From contig DVGY01000029.1 of the NCBI GenBank assembly GCA_018712465.1, positions 1 to 9,062 of the forward strand: DNA of 9,062 nucleotides. Reading direction: 5' to 3'. This document shows, one piece after another, positions 1-5,017 of the stretch (position 1 is the stretch's first letter; each line of letters opens with the position of its first letter). Below the pieces are notes generated by a model. The model was not told the DNA's origin and searched no databases. It saw only the letters and a program-made list of their open reading frames with translations. The position numbers and the translations under genes are program-made. This stretch comes from Candidatus Egerieicola pullicola. GTDB lineage: Bacteria > Bacillota > Clostridia > Oscillospirales > Ruminococcaceae.

Positions 1-1189
1 GTTCGACGTCATCGTCTCTGCGGCCAAGGAGGCCTTGGATCAGACCCCCGAACTGCTGCCGGTGTTGAAAAAGGCCGGTGTAGTGGACGCCGGCGGGATG
101 GGCTTATACACCATTTTGCAGGGAATGCAGGTGGTGTTCCACGGCAAGGAAGGGTACACCCTCCAAAGCGAAAAGCCCAAAGCCCCGGTGGTCAGCGACA
201 GCAACCCCTTTGCCCAGTACGATGAAGTGATCAACTTCACCTACTGCACCGAATTTATCGTCAACAAAAATAAAGAGAGCCGGGATCCCCTGGCGCTGCG
301 GGCCTATCTGGAAAGCATCGGCGACTGCGTGGTGGTGGTGGACGACGACTCCATCATCAAGGTCCATGTGCACACCGACCACCCCGGCAAGGCCTTTGAA
401 GAAGGACTTCTCTACGGCAGCCTGGTGAACATGAAGGTGGAGAATATGCGGGAGCAGAACGCCGCCAAAAAGACCGAGGCCAAAAAGTCCCAGGAAGCCC
501 AGCTGCCTTGGGTGGAACCCAAAAACCAGTTTGGCTTTGTGGCGGTGGCGGCGGGAGCCGGAGTCCAGAGCCTGTTTGCGGATTTGGGGGTGGATCAGAT
601 CGTCAGCGGCGGTCAGACCATGAATCCCAGCACCGACGACATCCTTCATGCGGTGGAAGCCACGCCGGCTCAAACCGTCTTTGTGCTGCCCAACAACAAG
701 AACATCATTATGGCGGCGGAACAGGCGGAAAAGCTGGCGGACCGCCGGGTCTGCGTGCTGCAAACCCGCTCCATTCCCCAGGGACTTTCCGCCATGCTGG
801 CCTTTGATCCGGATTCCAACTTCCAGGAAAACCGGGTGAATATGACCCGGGCTCTGGACCGGGTGCAGTCCGGCCAGATCACCTTTGCCGCCCGGGATTC
901 GGACTACGAAGGCCACAAGATCCGTCAAGGAGAAATTCTGGCCATGGATGGGGGCAAATTGGACTTTGTGGAGGACCAGCTTCCCAAAGCCCTTTACCGC
1001 CTGACCCGCCATCTGGTGAAAAAGGCCGACGCTCCCGGCTTCATCACCATCCTTTACGGCAGCGACGTCACCGAAGAGCAGGCCCAGGAGGCGGTGCAGC
1101 CCCTTCGGGATAAATTTGGGGACGACTGCGAGATCAGCCTGGTCAACGGCGGCCAGCCGGTGTACTACTATATCATTTCGGTGGAGTAA
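1..1189 (+). CDS. DAK2/DegV-domain protein, FakA (YloV)-like fatty acid kinase subunit, 5'-truncated by the window edge
   Basis: The reading frame is open from the first bases, so the gene starts before the window; about 395 residues remain of roughly 550 in the family. The visible N-terminal end carries the end of the DAK2 (dihydroxyacetone-kinase-like, ATP-binding) domain, with the run AGVVDAGGMGL. A central stretch (VHVHTDHPGKAFEEG, then KVENMREQ) is very typical of FakA/YloV proteins, and the C-terminal half has the DegV-like fold region. In the family, FakA phosphorylates fatty acids held by a DegV/FakB partner, feeding phospholipid synthesis; it is cytosolic. Family and role are from known homologues; the kinase active-site residues lie outside the window. 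The gene ends six bases before recG, an arrangement close to the Bacillus yloV...recG cluster, so both are probably one operon. Any TTG start near position 35 is an artefact of truncation. Confidence 0.9.
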   Translation, partial: FDVIVSAAKEALDQTPELLPVLKKAGVVDAGGMGLYTILQGMQVVFHGKEGYTLQSEKPKAPVVSDSNPFAQYDEVINFTYCTEFIVNKNKESRDPLALRAYLESIGDCVVVVDDDSIIKVHVHTDHPGKAFEEGLLYGSLVNMKVENMREQNAAKKTEAKKSQEAQLPWVEPKNQFGFVAVAAGAGVQSLFADLGVDQIVSGGQTMNPSTDDILHAVEATPAQTVFVLPNNKNIIMAAEQAEKLADRRVCVLQTRSIPQGLSAMLAFDPDSNFQENRVNMTRALDRVQSGQITFAARDSDYEGHKIRQGEILAMDGGKLDFVEDQLPKALYRLTRHLVKKADAPGFITILYGSDVTEEQAQEAVQPLRDKFGDDCEISLVNGGQPVYYYIISVE

Positions 1190-1195
1190 GAAGCC

Positions 1196-3232
1196 GTGAA
1201 CAACCAAAAGGAATGCCCCTCCATCCGCAGCCTGAAAGGCGTGGGGGAACAGCGGGCCAAATATTATGAAAAATTGGGAGTAGAGGATCTCTGCTCCCTT
1301 TTGCGTTACTATCCCCGGGCCTGGCTGGACTTTTCCGATCCGGTGCCCATTTTGCAGGCCCAGCCTGGGGAAATGGTGTGTGTGAAAGGGACGGTGTACC
1401 GCAAGCAGGGGGAGCAGCGAATCCGCAAAGGATTGAGCCTGTTTAAGGTGTACGTCACCGATGGGGAAGGCCAGCTGGTGATCACTATCTTCAACAACAT
1501 CTACGCCTTTCAGGCTCTGGAGCTGGAACACACCTACTGCTTTTACGGCAAGATCACCGGGGGGCTGCTCCGGCGGGAAATGAACTCCCCCCAGGTGCTG
1601 GACCCGGATCGGGAAAGCGCCATCCGCCCGGTGTACCCCCTGACCCAGGGGCTGACCAACAAAATGATCTGCACCAATATGCGCCAGGCTTTAAAAGAGT
1701 GGGGGGACCATCTGGAGGATGTGCTGCCCCAGTGGGTGCTGCAAACATACGGCCTTTGCCGGATGCGGTATGCCTATGAAAACATCCATTTCCCCGCCGA
1801 TCGCCATGCCCTGGAACTTTCCCGGCGGCGGCTGATCTTTGAGGAATTCTTCCTGCTGAGCCTGGGGATGGGGCAGATCCGTTCCCGGCGGCGGGAACAC
1901 ACCGCCTTTTGCCTGAAGGACACTGACCTGTCCCCCTTTTTGCAAAACCTCCCCTTTTCCCTGACCCAAGGCCAAAGCCAAGCCATTGCCGACTGCATCC
2001 AAGACTGCACCGGCTCCACCGCCATGAACCGTTTGATTCAGGGGGATGTGGGCTGCGGCAAAACAGTGGTGGCGGCGGCCATCTGCTATCTCATGGCCAA
2101 AAACGGGGGGCAGTCCGCCATGATGGCCCCCACCGAACTGCTGGCCCGGCAGCATTTGGAAACCCTGACGAAAATGCTCCGTCCCTTGGGTATTTCCTGC
2201 GGTTTGCTGGTGGGAAGCCAGCCTGGGGCCCAGCGCCGGGACACGTTAAAACAGATCGCGGCGGGGGAAATCCAGGTGGTGGTAGGCACCCAAGCCCTGA
2301 TCCAGCAGGGGGTGGAATTTGCCCGGCTGGGATTGGTGATTACCGATGAACAGCACCGCTTTGGAGTGGAACAGCGCTCCCTGCTCAGCCAAAAAGGGGA
2401 GCACCCCCACTGTCTGGTAATGAGCGCCACCCCCATTCCCCGGACTTTGGCGCTGATGATGTACGGGGAGCTGGACCTTTCGGTGATTCGCCAAATGCCA
2501 AAGGGCCGAAAACCGGTGAAAACCTGGCTGATTGATTCCGGCAAGCGCCTCCGTGCCTTGGGGTTTGTGCGGAAATTTTTGGACCAGGGCTTTCAGGGGT
2601 ACATCGTCTGCCCCATGATCGAAGAGACCGACAGCGAACTGGTGAGCCTGACCCGCTACCAGCAGGGCTTACAGGGCACTCCTTTGGAAGGCGCCTCCAT
2701 CGGCTTCCTTCACGGCAAAATGAAGGGGGCGGAAAAGGAACGGATTATGGAGCAGTTTGCCCGGGGAGAGATCCAGCTTTTGGTGTCCACCACTGTGGTG
2801 GAAGTGGGGGTGGACGTGCCTAATGCGGTGGTGATGATTGTGGAAAATGCGGAGCGGTTTGGCCTGAGCCAACTCCACCAGCTTCGGGGACGGGTAGGTC
2901 GTGGCAGCGAGCAAAGCCACTGCATCCTGATCTCCGACCATGACCAGCCTGCCACCCGGGCACGGCTGAAGCTGCTCTGTCAAACCAACGACGGGTTTGA
3001 ACTGGCCCAACAGGACTTAAAGCTGCGGGGCCCCGGAGACTTTTTCGGCCGCCGGCAGCACGGACTTCCCCAGCTGAAAATGGCGGACTTTGCCACCGAC
3101 CTAGCCCAGCTGGAACAGGCCCGGCAGGCGGCCCAAACCCTGTTAAAGCAGGATCCTGCTTTGAGCCAGCCGGAACACCGCCTGCTGCGGGAAGAGGTAG
3201 AGCGGATGTTTGCGGCCCAAACCAGCAATTAA
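1196..3232 (+). CDS. recG: ATP-dependent DNA helicase RecG
   Basis: A 678-residue protein, the normal RecG length. RecG binds branched DNA and drives fork reversal and Holliday-junction branch migration in recombination and repair. The N-terminal part (about residues 10-150) is the helix-hairpin-helix/OB wedge region. Helicase motifs are all present: Walker A GDVGCGKT at 283-290, the DEQH box (motif II) at 384-387 followed by RFG, motif III SATPIPRT at 410-417, and motif VI region GRVGRG at 565-570, then the RecG C-terminal LRGPGDFFGRRQHG. The start is GTG at 1196; a GGAG at 1183-1186, overlapping the end of the upstream gene, gives 9-base spacing, so translation may be coupled. No ATG nearby fits better. 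A hairpin follows the stop at 3242-3280. I see no damage to key residues. Confidence 0.97.
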   Translation: MNNQKECPSIRSLKGVGEQRAKYYEKLGVEDLCSLLRYYPRAWLDFSDPVPILQAQPGEMVCVKGTVYRKQGEQRIRKGLSLFKVYVTDGEGQLVITIFNNIYAFQALELEHTYCFYGKITGGLLRREMNSPQVLDPDRESAIRPVYPLTQGLTNKMICTNMRQALKEWGDHLEDVLPQWVLQTYGLCRMRYAYENIHFPADRHALELSRRRLIFEEFFLLSLGMGQIRSRRREHTAFCLKDTDLSPFLQNLPFSLTQGQSQAIADCIQDCTGSTAMNRLIQGDVGCGKTVVAAAICYLMAKNGGQSAMMAPTELLARQHLETLTKMLRPLGISCGLLVGSQPGAQRRDTLKQIAAGEIQVVVGTQALIQQGVEFARLGLVITDEQHRFGVEQRSLLSQKGEHPHCLVMSATPIPRTLALMMYGELDLSVIRQMPKGRKPVKTWLIDSGKRLRALGFVRKFLDQGFQGYIVCPMIEETDSELVSLTRYQQGLQGTPLEGASIGFLHGKMKGAEKERIMEQFARGEIQLLVSTTVVEVGVDVPNAVVMIVENAERFGLSQLHQLRGRVGRGSEQSHCILISDHDQPATRARLKLLCQTNDGFELAQQDLKLRGPGDFFGRRQHGLPQLKMADFATDLAQLEQARQAAQTLLKQDPALSQPEHRLLREEVERMFAAQTSN

Positions 3233-3235
3233 CGC

Positions 3236-3289
3236 AAAAAACCCGGTTTTCCTAGCTGCTGTCAGCCTGGGAAAGCCGGGATTTGTTAT
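3236..3289. terminator. Bidirectional intrinsic terminator between recG and the convergent SLOG gene
   Basis: Stem CCCGGTTTTCC (3242-3252) pairs with GGAAAGCCGGG (3270-3280) with one G-U; the loop contains a second small hairpin GCTG/CAGC (3255-3258 and 3263-3266). On the minus strand the stem is followed by six T (3236-3241), an excellent terminator for the SLOG gene. On the plus strand the tail is ATTTGTTAT, weaker but usable for recG. Confidence 0.85.
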
Positions 3290-3615
3290 AGCCGCACCAC
3301 CTGCAGGGGAGTGCCGGTTTTTTCGCAGTAGTTCATGGTGTATTGGGTGCCTTTGGAGCGTCCGTCCCAGAAGGCAATCACCAGGTCGCTGTATTGGACA
3401 ATCTGTTCGTTGCGCTTTAAGGGTGCGCCCCGCCGGTAGCGGGCGTAGTCCGGAAGAAATTCCGTCAAGGGGATTTGGTGGGCCTGGGCGTAACGGGCCA
3501 CACATTGGTCAATGCCCTTGGCCCCGCCGGAAACCAATTCGGTGGTGTCGGGGGGAAGGTAGGGGGAAAAGTCCTCCACGGTCAATCCCCGGGAACCGAT
3601 GACTGCTACTTTCAT
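3286..3615 (-). CDS. SLOG-superfamily small protein (DUF2493 / YspA-like), nucleotide- or ligand-binding Rossmann-like fold
   Basis: A 109-residue protein starting MKVAVIGSRG. The SLOG pattern is clear: an N-terminal beta strand plus glycine loop (IGSRG, residues 6-10), a second glycine motif SGGAKGID (about 34-41), and a C-terminal strand with DLVIAFWDGRSKGT, resembling DUF2493 and the Smf/DprA and lysine-decarboxylase-like Rossmann relatives. SLOG domains bind nucleotides or nucleotide-derived ligands; the exact substrate here is unknown. The frame is open upstream to 3753, but ATG at 3613-3615 is chosen because AAAGGAGGT (3622-3630) lies six bases before it and the upstream reading has no family similarity. 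It converges on recG and shares its terminator. The last codon is within the terminator tail. Upstream lies a candidate structured leader (3642-3781). Confidence 0.85.
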   Translation of the reverse strand: MKVAVIGSRGLTVEDFSPYLPPDTTELVSGGAKGIDQCVARYAQAHQIPLTEFLPDYARYRRGAPLKRNEQIVQYSDLVIAFWDGRSKGTQYTMNYCEKTGTPLQVVRL

Positions 3616-3641
3616 AAAAAGACCTCCTTTGCCGGGATCAG

Positions 3642-3781
3642 CTCTTCTGAAAGGCTTGCAGGCAGTCTGCCGGGGAACGAGGCCCAAACTGCTTCTCACC
3701 CCACCGCAGGACGCACAGGCTTTCTTTTCACACCTCAAAAAACCGGGCCCCAAATGCCGGCCTGCAAACCTTTCAAAAAAG
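3642..3781 (-). ncRNA. Candidate structured leader or small RNA closed by a 22-bp stem, upstream of the SLOG gene
   Basis: On the minus strand, the arm 3781-3760 (starting CTTTTTTGAAAGG) pairs over all 22 positions with the arm 3663-3642 (ending CAGAAGAG). Nineteen pairs are Watson-Crick and three are G-U. All three wobbles are G-U only in the minus-strand transcript (they would be A-C in a plus transcript), which favours a minus-strand RNA. Smaller helices can form inside: GGGG/CCCC, GAGG/CCTC and a CTGC/GCAG hairpin. No T-run follows the 3' arm, so it is not a terminator; the SLOG Shine-Dalgarno starts 12 bases after it. It could be a cis-acting leader, a rod-like RNA of 6S type, or a mobile-element relic with inverted ends. 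I do not recognise a known family. Confidence 0.4.
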
Positions 3782-3826
3782 TTGATATAGGGTTGATAAT
3801 ATCAGTCTAACATTTTTAGATATAAG
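3781..3826 (+). promoter_or_regulatory. Candidate operator/promoter for the ribbon-helix-helix gene
   Basis: GTTGATA occurs twice, 11 bp apart (3781-3787 and 3792-3798), and the second copy is part of the palindrome TGATA-A-TATCA (3794-3804). One-turn spaced half-sites are what dimeric ribbon-helix-helix regulators usually bind. A possible promoter overlaps: TTGATA (3793-3798), 18 bp, TAGATA (3817-3822). A second -10-like TACAAT sits at 3910-3915 with only a weak TTGGTG at 3885-3890 (19-bp spacer). Which one is used is unclear. Confidence 0.3.
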
Positions 3827-3950
3827 CTGCAATCGCTTTTTAGACGTCATTTTGCTGTCATTATGAAACTATTTTGAAACCATTTTGGTGTCGTACGGGA
3901 AAAAGCAACTACAATATAAGACAGGAAAGTTGTTTTTTCGAGGTGATTCC

Positions 3951-4169
3951 ATGGTTAGCAGAACCCAATTAAGCTATACCTTACGCATAGATCAGGAATT
4001 GTTTGACAAATTCCGCTACATTGCCGATGCCAACGGCCGTTCTGCCAACCGGGAATTGGAACAGGTGATTCGCAAATGGGTGGCGGATTACGAAACCAAA
4101 AACGGCGTGATTACATCGGAAGATCTCACCCGCTTCTTCAACCCCAGCAAAACGGGCGGGACAAAATAA
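3951..4169 (+). CDS. Small Arc-type ribbon-helix-helix DNA-binding protein
   Basis: A 72-residue protein. Residues about 5-50 fit a ribbon-helix-helix (Arc/MetJ) fold: a beta strand QLSYTLRIDQ, helix ELFDKFRYIADANG, the turn RSAN, and helix RELEQVIRKWVADYE. Such proteins bind DNA as dimers and often autoregulate or act as antitoxins; here the target is unknown. ATG at 3951 is preferred over the in-frame TTG at 3885 because GAGGTGAT (3940-3947) precedes it and the fold starts right after. No toxin gene of RelE, ParE or similar type is next to it. The last 12 codons and stop (4131-4169) recur almost identically at 4618-4656, and its stop codon lies within the T-run (minus strand) of a terminator. 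This links the gene to the toxin-antitoxin cassettes downstream, perhaps as a regulator; that link is inference. Confidence 0.8.
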   Translation: MVSRTQLSYTLRIDQELFDKFRYIADANGRSANRELEQVIRKWVADYETKNGVITSEDLTRFFNPSKTGGTK

Positions 4170-4189
4170 AAAGCCCGGCAGGCACCGGG
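4163..4189 (-). terminator. Minus-strand intrinsic terminator for toxin mRNA 1
   Basis: CCCGG (4174-4178) pairs with CCGGG (4185-4189) around a 6-base loop; on the minus strand the hairpin is followed by TTTTTATTTT (4172-4163). A longer alternative stem, CCCGGCA with TGCCGGG at 4204-4210, uses the same T-run. On the plus strand there is no T-run, so it serves minus-strand transcripts. It overlaps the RHH stop codon. Confidence 0.65.
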
Positions 4190-4196
4190 AGACGGC

Positions 4197-4225
4197 TTGA
4201 CATTGCCGGGGAAATGGAGTACAAT
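4197..4225 (+). promoter_or_regulatory. Promoter of antisense RNA 1
   Basis: Perfect -35 TTGACA (4197-4202), 17-bp spacer, -10 TACAAT (4220-4225). The predicted start is the A at about 4232. The -35 sits inside a short inverted repeat CGGC/GCCG (4193-4196 and 4205-4208). Confidence 0.85.
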
Positions 4226-4231
4226 AAAAAC

Positions 4232-4317
4232 AGAAGGACGAAACCGACAACGGTTAGTCCCTAGTTTGGTTATAAAGTAACCGCTCTAAGGGCAATATGA
4301 GCGGTTACTTTCTTTTT
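4232..4317 (+). ncRNA. Antisense RNA 1, putative type I antitoxin of toxin peptide 1
   Basis: Predicted RNA of about 86 nt between a near-consensus promoter and an intrinsic terminator. Its 5' part folds as GGAC-GA-AACCG-ACAA-CGGTT-A-GTCC (4236-4260), its 3' part is the terminator hairpin (4274-4311) with the tail CTTTTT. The 3' end is complementary to the toxin 1 stop codon and last four codons and to the toxin mRNA 3' untranslated region. This convergent 3'-overlap is that of the Bacillus txpA/RatA and bsrG/SR4 type I systems, where the antisense RNA promotes mRNA decay or blocks translation. Function here is inferred; ends are predicted only. Confidence 0.72.
4274..4317 (+). terminator. 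Terminator of antisense RNA 1, overlapping the toxin 1 stop codon
   Basis: A perfect 13-bp stem, AAAGTAACCGCTC (4274-4286) with GAGCGGTTACTTT (4299-4311), 12-base loop, followed by CTTTTT on the plus strand. On the minus strand the tail is poor in T, so toxin mRNA may read through to the terminator at 4163-4189. The TAA stop of toxin 1 (4305-4307) is in the stem. Confidence 0.85.
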
Positions 4318-4388
4318 GTCAGCTGCAGCACCAAAGTAGCTACACTGAGCAAGACTAAGGTATAAGTAAATAGGTCGCCCCATTCCAT
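4305..4388 (-). CDS. Small hydrophobic peptide 1, putative type I (holin-like) toxin
   Basis: A 27-residue open frame: MEWGDLFTYT, then a continuous hydrophobic run with LVLLSVATLVLQL, ending TKRK. One membrane segment (about residues 6-23) with a basic C-terminus is the signature of membrane-acting type I toxins (TxpA, BsrG, Fst, and the holin-like Hol-Tox group). It starts at ATG 4386-4388 with AAGGAGGG at 4398-4405 (9-base gap). Its mRNA should start near 4556 from a consensus promoter, giving a leader of about 168 nt, and its Shine-Dalgarno is paired in a hairpin (4398-4422). The stop codon lies inside the antisense RNA terminator. Family assignment rests on length, composition and layout, not on alignment. 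Probably missed by ordinary gene callers because of length. Confidence 0.72.
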   Translation of the reverse strand: MEWGDLFTYTLVLLSVATLVLQLTKRK

Positions 4389-4397
4389 GTTACCTTT

Positions 4398-4422
4398 CCC
4401 TCCTTTCTAAACGGAAAGAGGG
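4398..4422 (-). promoter_or_regulatory. Hairpin masking the toxin 1 Shine-Dalgarno
   Basis: In the minus-strand RNA, CCCTCTTTC (4422-4414) pairs with GAAAGGAGGG (4407-4398) with one bulged G and a 6-base loop. The second arm is the ribosome binding site of toxin 1, so the hairpin should hold translation low, a common trait of type I toxin mRNAs. Confidence 0.65.
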
Positions 4423-4507
4423 ATAAGAAAGCTGCCCCTTTTCCAATTTTCTGTGCCGGGCACGGAGAGTGGAGTAGATATGTGGGGCCAACCGCTATCG
4501 TTGTTGT

Positions 4508-4614
4508 TTCGTCCTTCCCCCGCAAATGCGAGTGGACACGATATTCTTGGTGTCTTACAGGCATTATAACAACAACGGCTTGCTCTGTCAAATGGGGTCG
4601 AAATTTGTCTCCTG
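4508..4614 (-). repeat. Direct repeat R2, copy A (toxin promoter and mRNA 5' end)
   Basis: Matches 5018-5124 at 105 of 107 positions; the only differences are two bases just upstream of the -35 element. It covers the toxin promoter and the first 49 or so bases of the toxin mRNA, which include possible hairpins GACAC/GTGTC and CGC/GCG and the sequence GGAAGGACGAA. Confidence 0.93.
4563..4591 (-). promoter_or_regulatory. Promoter of toxin mRNA 1
   Basis: Minus strand: TTGACA (4591-4586), 17-bp spacer, TATAAT (4568-4563), a perfect consensus for the housekeeping sigma factor. Predicted start near 4556. Confidence 0.88.
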
Positions 4615-4617
4615 TTT

Positions 4618-4656
4618 CGCTTTTTCAACCCCAGCAAGACGGGCGGGACAAAATAA
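4618..4656 (+). pseudogene. 3' remnant of an RHH gene (12 codons plus stop) at the head of cassette B
   Basis: Reads RFFNPSKTGGTK-stop, the same 12 residues as the C-terminus of the RHH protein at 3951-4169. The two differences over 39 bases (TTC/TTT and AAA/AAG) are both synonymous. No upstream part of the gene is present; the sequence before it is the upstream flank of the toxin 1 promoter. Confidence 0.8.
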
Positions 4657-4675
4657 AAGCCCGGCAGGCACCGGG
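4650..4675 (-). terminator. Minus-strand intrinsic terminator for toxin mRNA 2
   Basis: CCCGG (4660-4664) pairs with CCGGG (4671-4675), 6-base loop; on the minus strand TTTTATTTTG follows. Equivalent to the site at 4163-4189. Confidence 0.65.
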
Positions 4676-4684
4676 AGAGACGGC

Positions 4685-4713
4685 TTGACATTGCCGGGAA
4701 AATCAAGTAAAAT
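4685..4713 (+). promoter_or_regulatory. Promoter of antisense RNA 2
   Basis: TTGACA (4685-4690), 17-bp spacer, TAAAAT (4708-4713). Predicted start at the A at about 4720, the same base of the conserved AGAAGGACG as in copy A. Confidence 0.85.
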
Positions 4714-4719
4714 AGAAAC

Positions 4720-4805
4720 AGAAGGACGAAACCGACAACGGTTAGTCCCATACAGTGTTACAAGAGTAACCGCTCTAGGGGCATAAAGAGCGGTTACTTC
4801 TTTTT
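4720..4805 (+). ncRNA. Antisense RNA 2, putative type I antitoxin of toxin peptide 2
   Basis: Predicted RNA of about 86 nt, with the same 5' hairpin as antisense RNA 1 (4724-4748, bases identical) and a terminator stem of 12 bp. The bases between the two hairpins (4750-4764) and the terminator loop differ from copy A, and these may set specificity for the cognate toxin mRNA. The 3' end overlaps the stop and last codons of toxin 2. Role inferred from layout, ends predicted. Confidence 0.72.
4765..4805 (+). terminator. Terminator of antisense RNA 2, overlapping the toxin 2 stop codon
   Basis: AGTAACCGCTCT (4765-4776) pairs with AGAGCGGTTACT (4787-4798), 10-base loop, followed by TCTTTTT on the plus strand. 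The toxin 2 stop TAA (4794-4796, minus) is in the stem. The minus-strand tail is poor in T. Confidence 0.85.
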
Positions 4806-4886
4806 ATTCCGGTGATCGAGAAATCGCAACAATGTAATCACCAGCACACAAAATGCAATAAGCTGATCCCATGTAACGTATCCCAT
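4794..4886 (-). CDS. Small hydrophobic peptide 2, putative type I (holin-like) toxin
   Basis: A 30-residue open frame: MGYVTWDQ, a hydrophobic run LIAFCVLVITLLRFL (about residues 9-23), then a charged tail DHRNKKK. Same architecture as peptide 1 (aromatic/polar head, single membrane span, basic tail) but little residue identity. It starts at ATG 4884-4886; the purine-rich Shine-Dalgarno AGGGGGAG (4892-4899) is 5 bases away and lies in one arm of a long hairpin. Its promoter is at 5073-5101, giving a leader of about 180 nt. The stop is within the antisense RNA 2 terminator. Expected to act at the membrane when not repressed; this is inferred from family resemblance. Confidence 0.72.
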   Translation of the reverse strand: MGYVTWDQLIAFCVLVITLLRFLDHRNKKK

Positions 4887-4888
4887 TT

Positions 4889-4916
4889 TTTCTCCCCCTT
4901 TCCAAAGAGGGAGAAA
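4889..4916 (-). promoter_or_regulatory. Hairpin masking the toxin 2 Shine-Dalgarno
   Basis: In the minus-strand RNA TTTCTCCCTCTTT (4916-4904) can pair with AAAGGGGGAGAAA (4901-4889) over 13 positions with one G-U (the two-base loop means the innermost pairs open). The second arm is the ribosome binding site and reaches to within two bases of the ATG. The sequence is unrelated to the copy A hairpin although the structure is the same. Confidence 0.7.
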
Positions 4917-5017
4917 CATCCAGTCATAATTAGAAGTTGCTCACCCCTTTCCAAAATCTTGCGCCGAAAACGCAGCATGAATTTGGGTGAATGAGGGAGC
5001 TAACCGCTTGTTATCAA

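Larger units (their letters stand above)
4131..4311 (+). repeat. Direct repeat R1, copy A (RHH 3' end, minus-strand terminator, antisense promoter, antisense RNA)
   Basis: Matches 4618-4800 along its length with scattered changes and small indels. It covers the last 12 codons of the RHH gene, a minus-strand terminator, a plus-strand promoter, the antisense RNA hairpin and the shared terminator. The main divergence is just after GGTTAGTCCC and in the terminator loop. Confidence 0.92.
4618..4800 (+). repeat. Direct repeat R1, copy B
   Basis: Second copy of the block at 4131-4311, about 487 bp downstream. It keeps the RHH tail, minus-strand terminator, antisense promoter, 5' hairpin and terminator stem; it differs in the middle of the antisense RNA and the terminator loop. 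Confidence 0.92.

Noticed and set aside
104..1531. Long minus-strand open frame of 475 codons opposite the FakA-like gene and recG
   Set aside because: A GC-rich shadow of the coding strand: its residues are H, G, L and V rich without any known motif, it spans two real genes, and the plus-strand frames are clear family members.
3616..3753. N-terminal extension of the SLOG protein by 46 residues
   Set aside because: It would encode the structured leader region and has no SLOG similarity; the ATG at 3615 has an ideal AAAGGAGGT.
3951..4169. RHH protein as a type II antitoxin
   Set aside because: No adjacent gene of RelE, ParE, MazF, HicA or similar type exists; the neighbouring small frames are hydrophobic peptides on the opposite strand with antisense RNAs.
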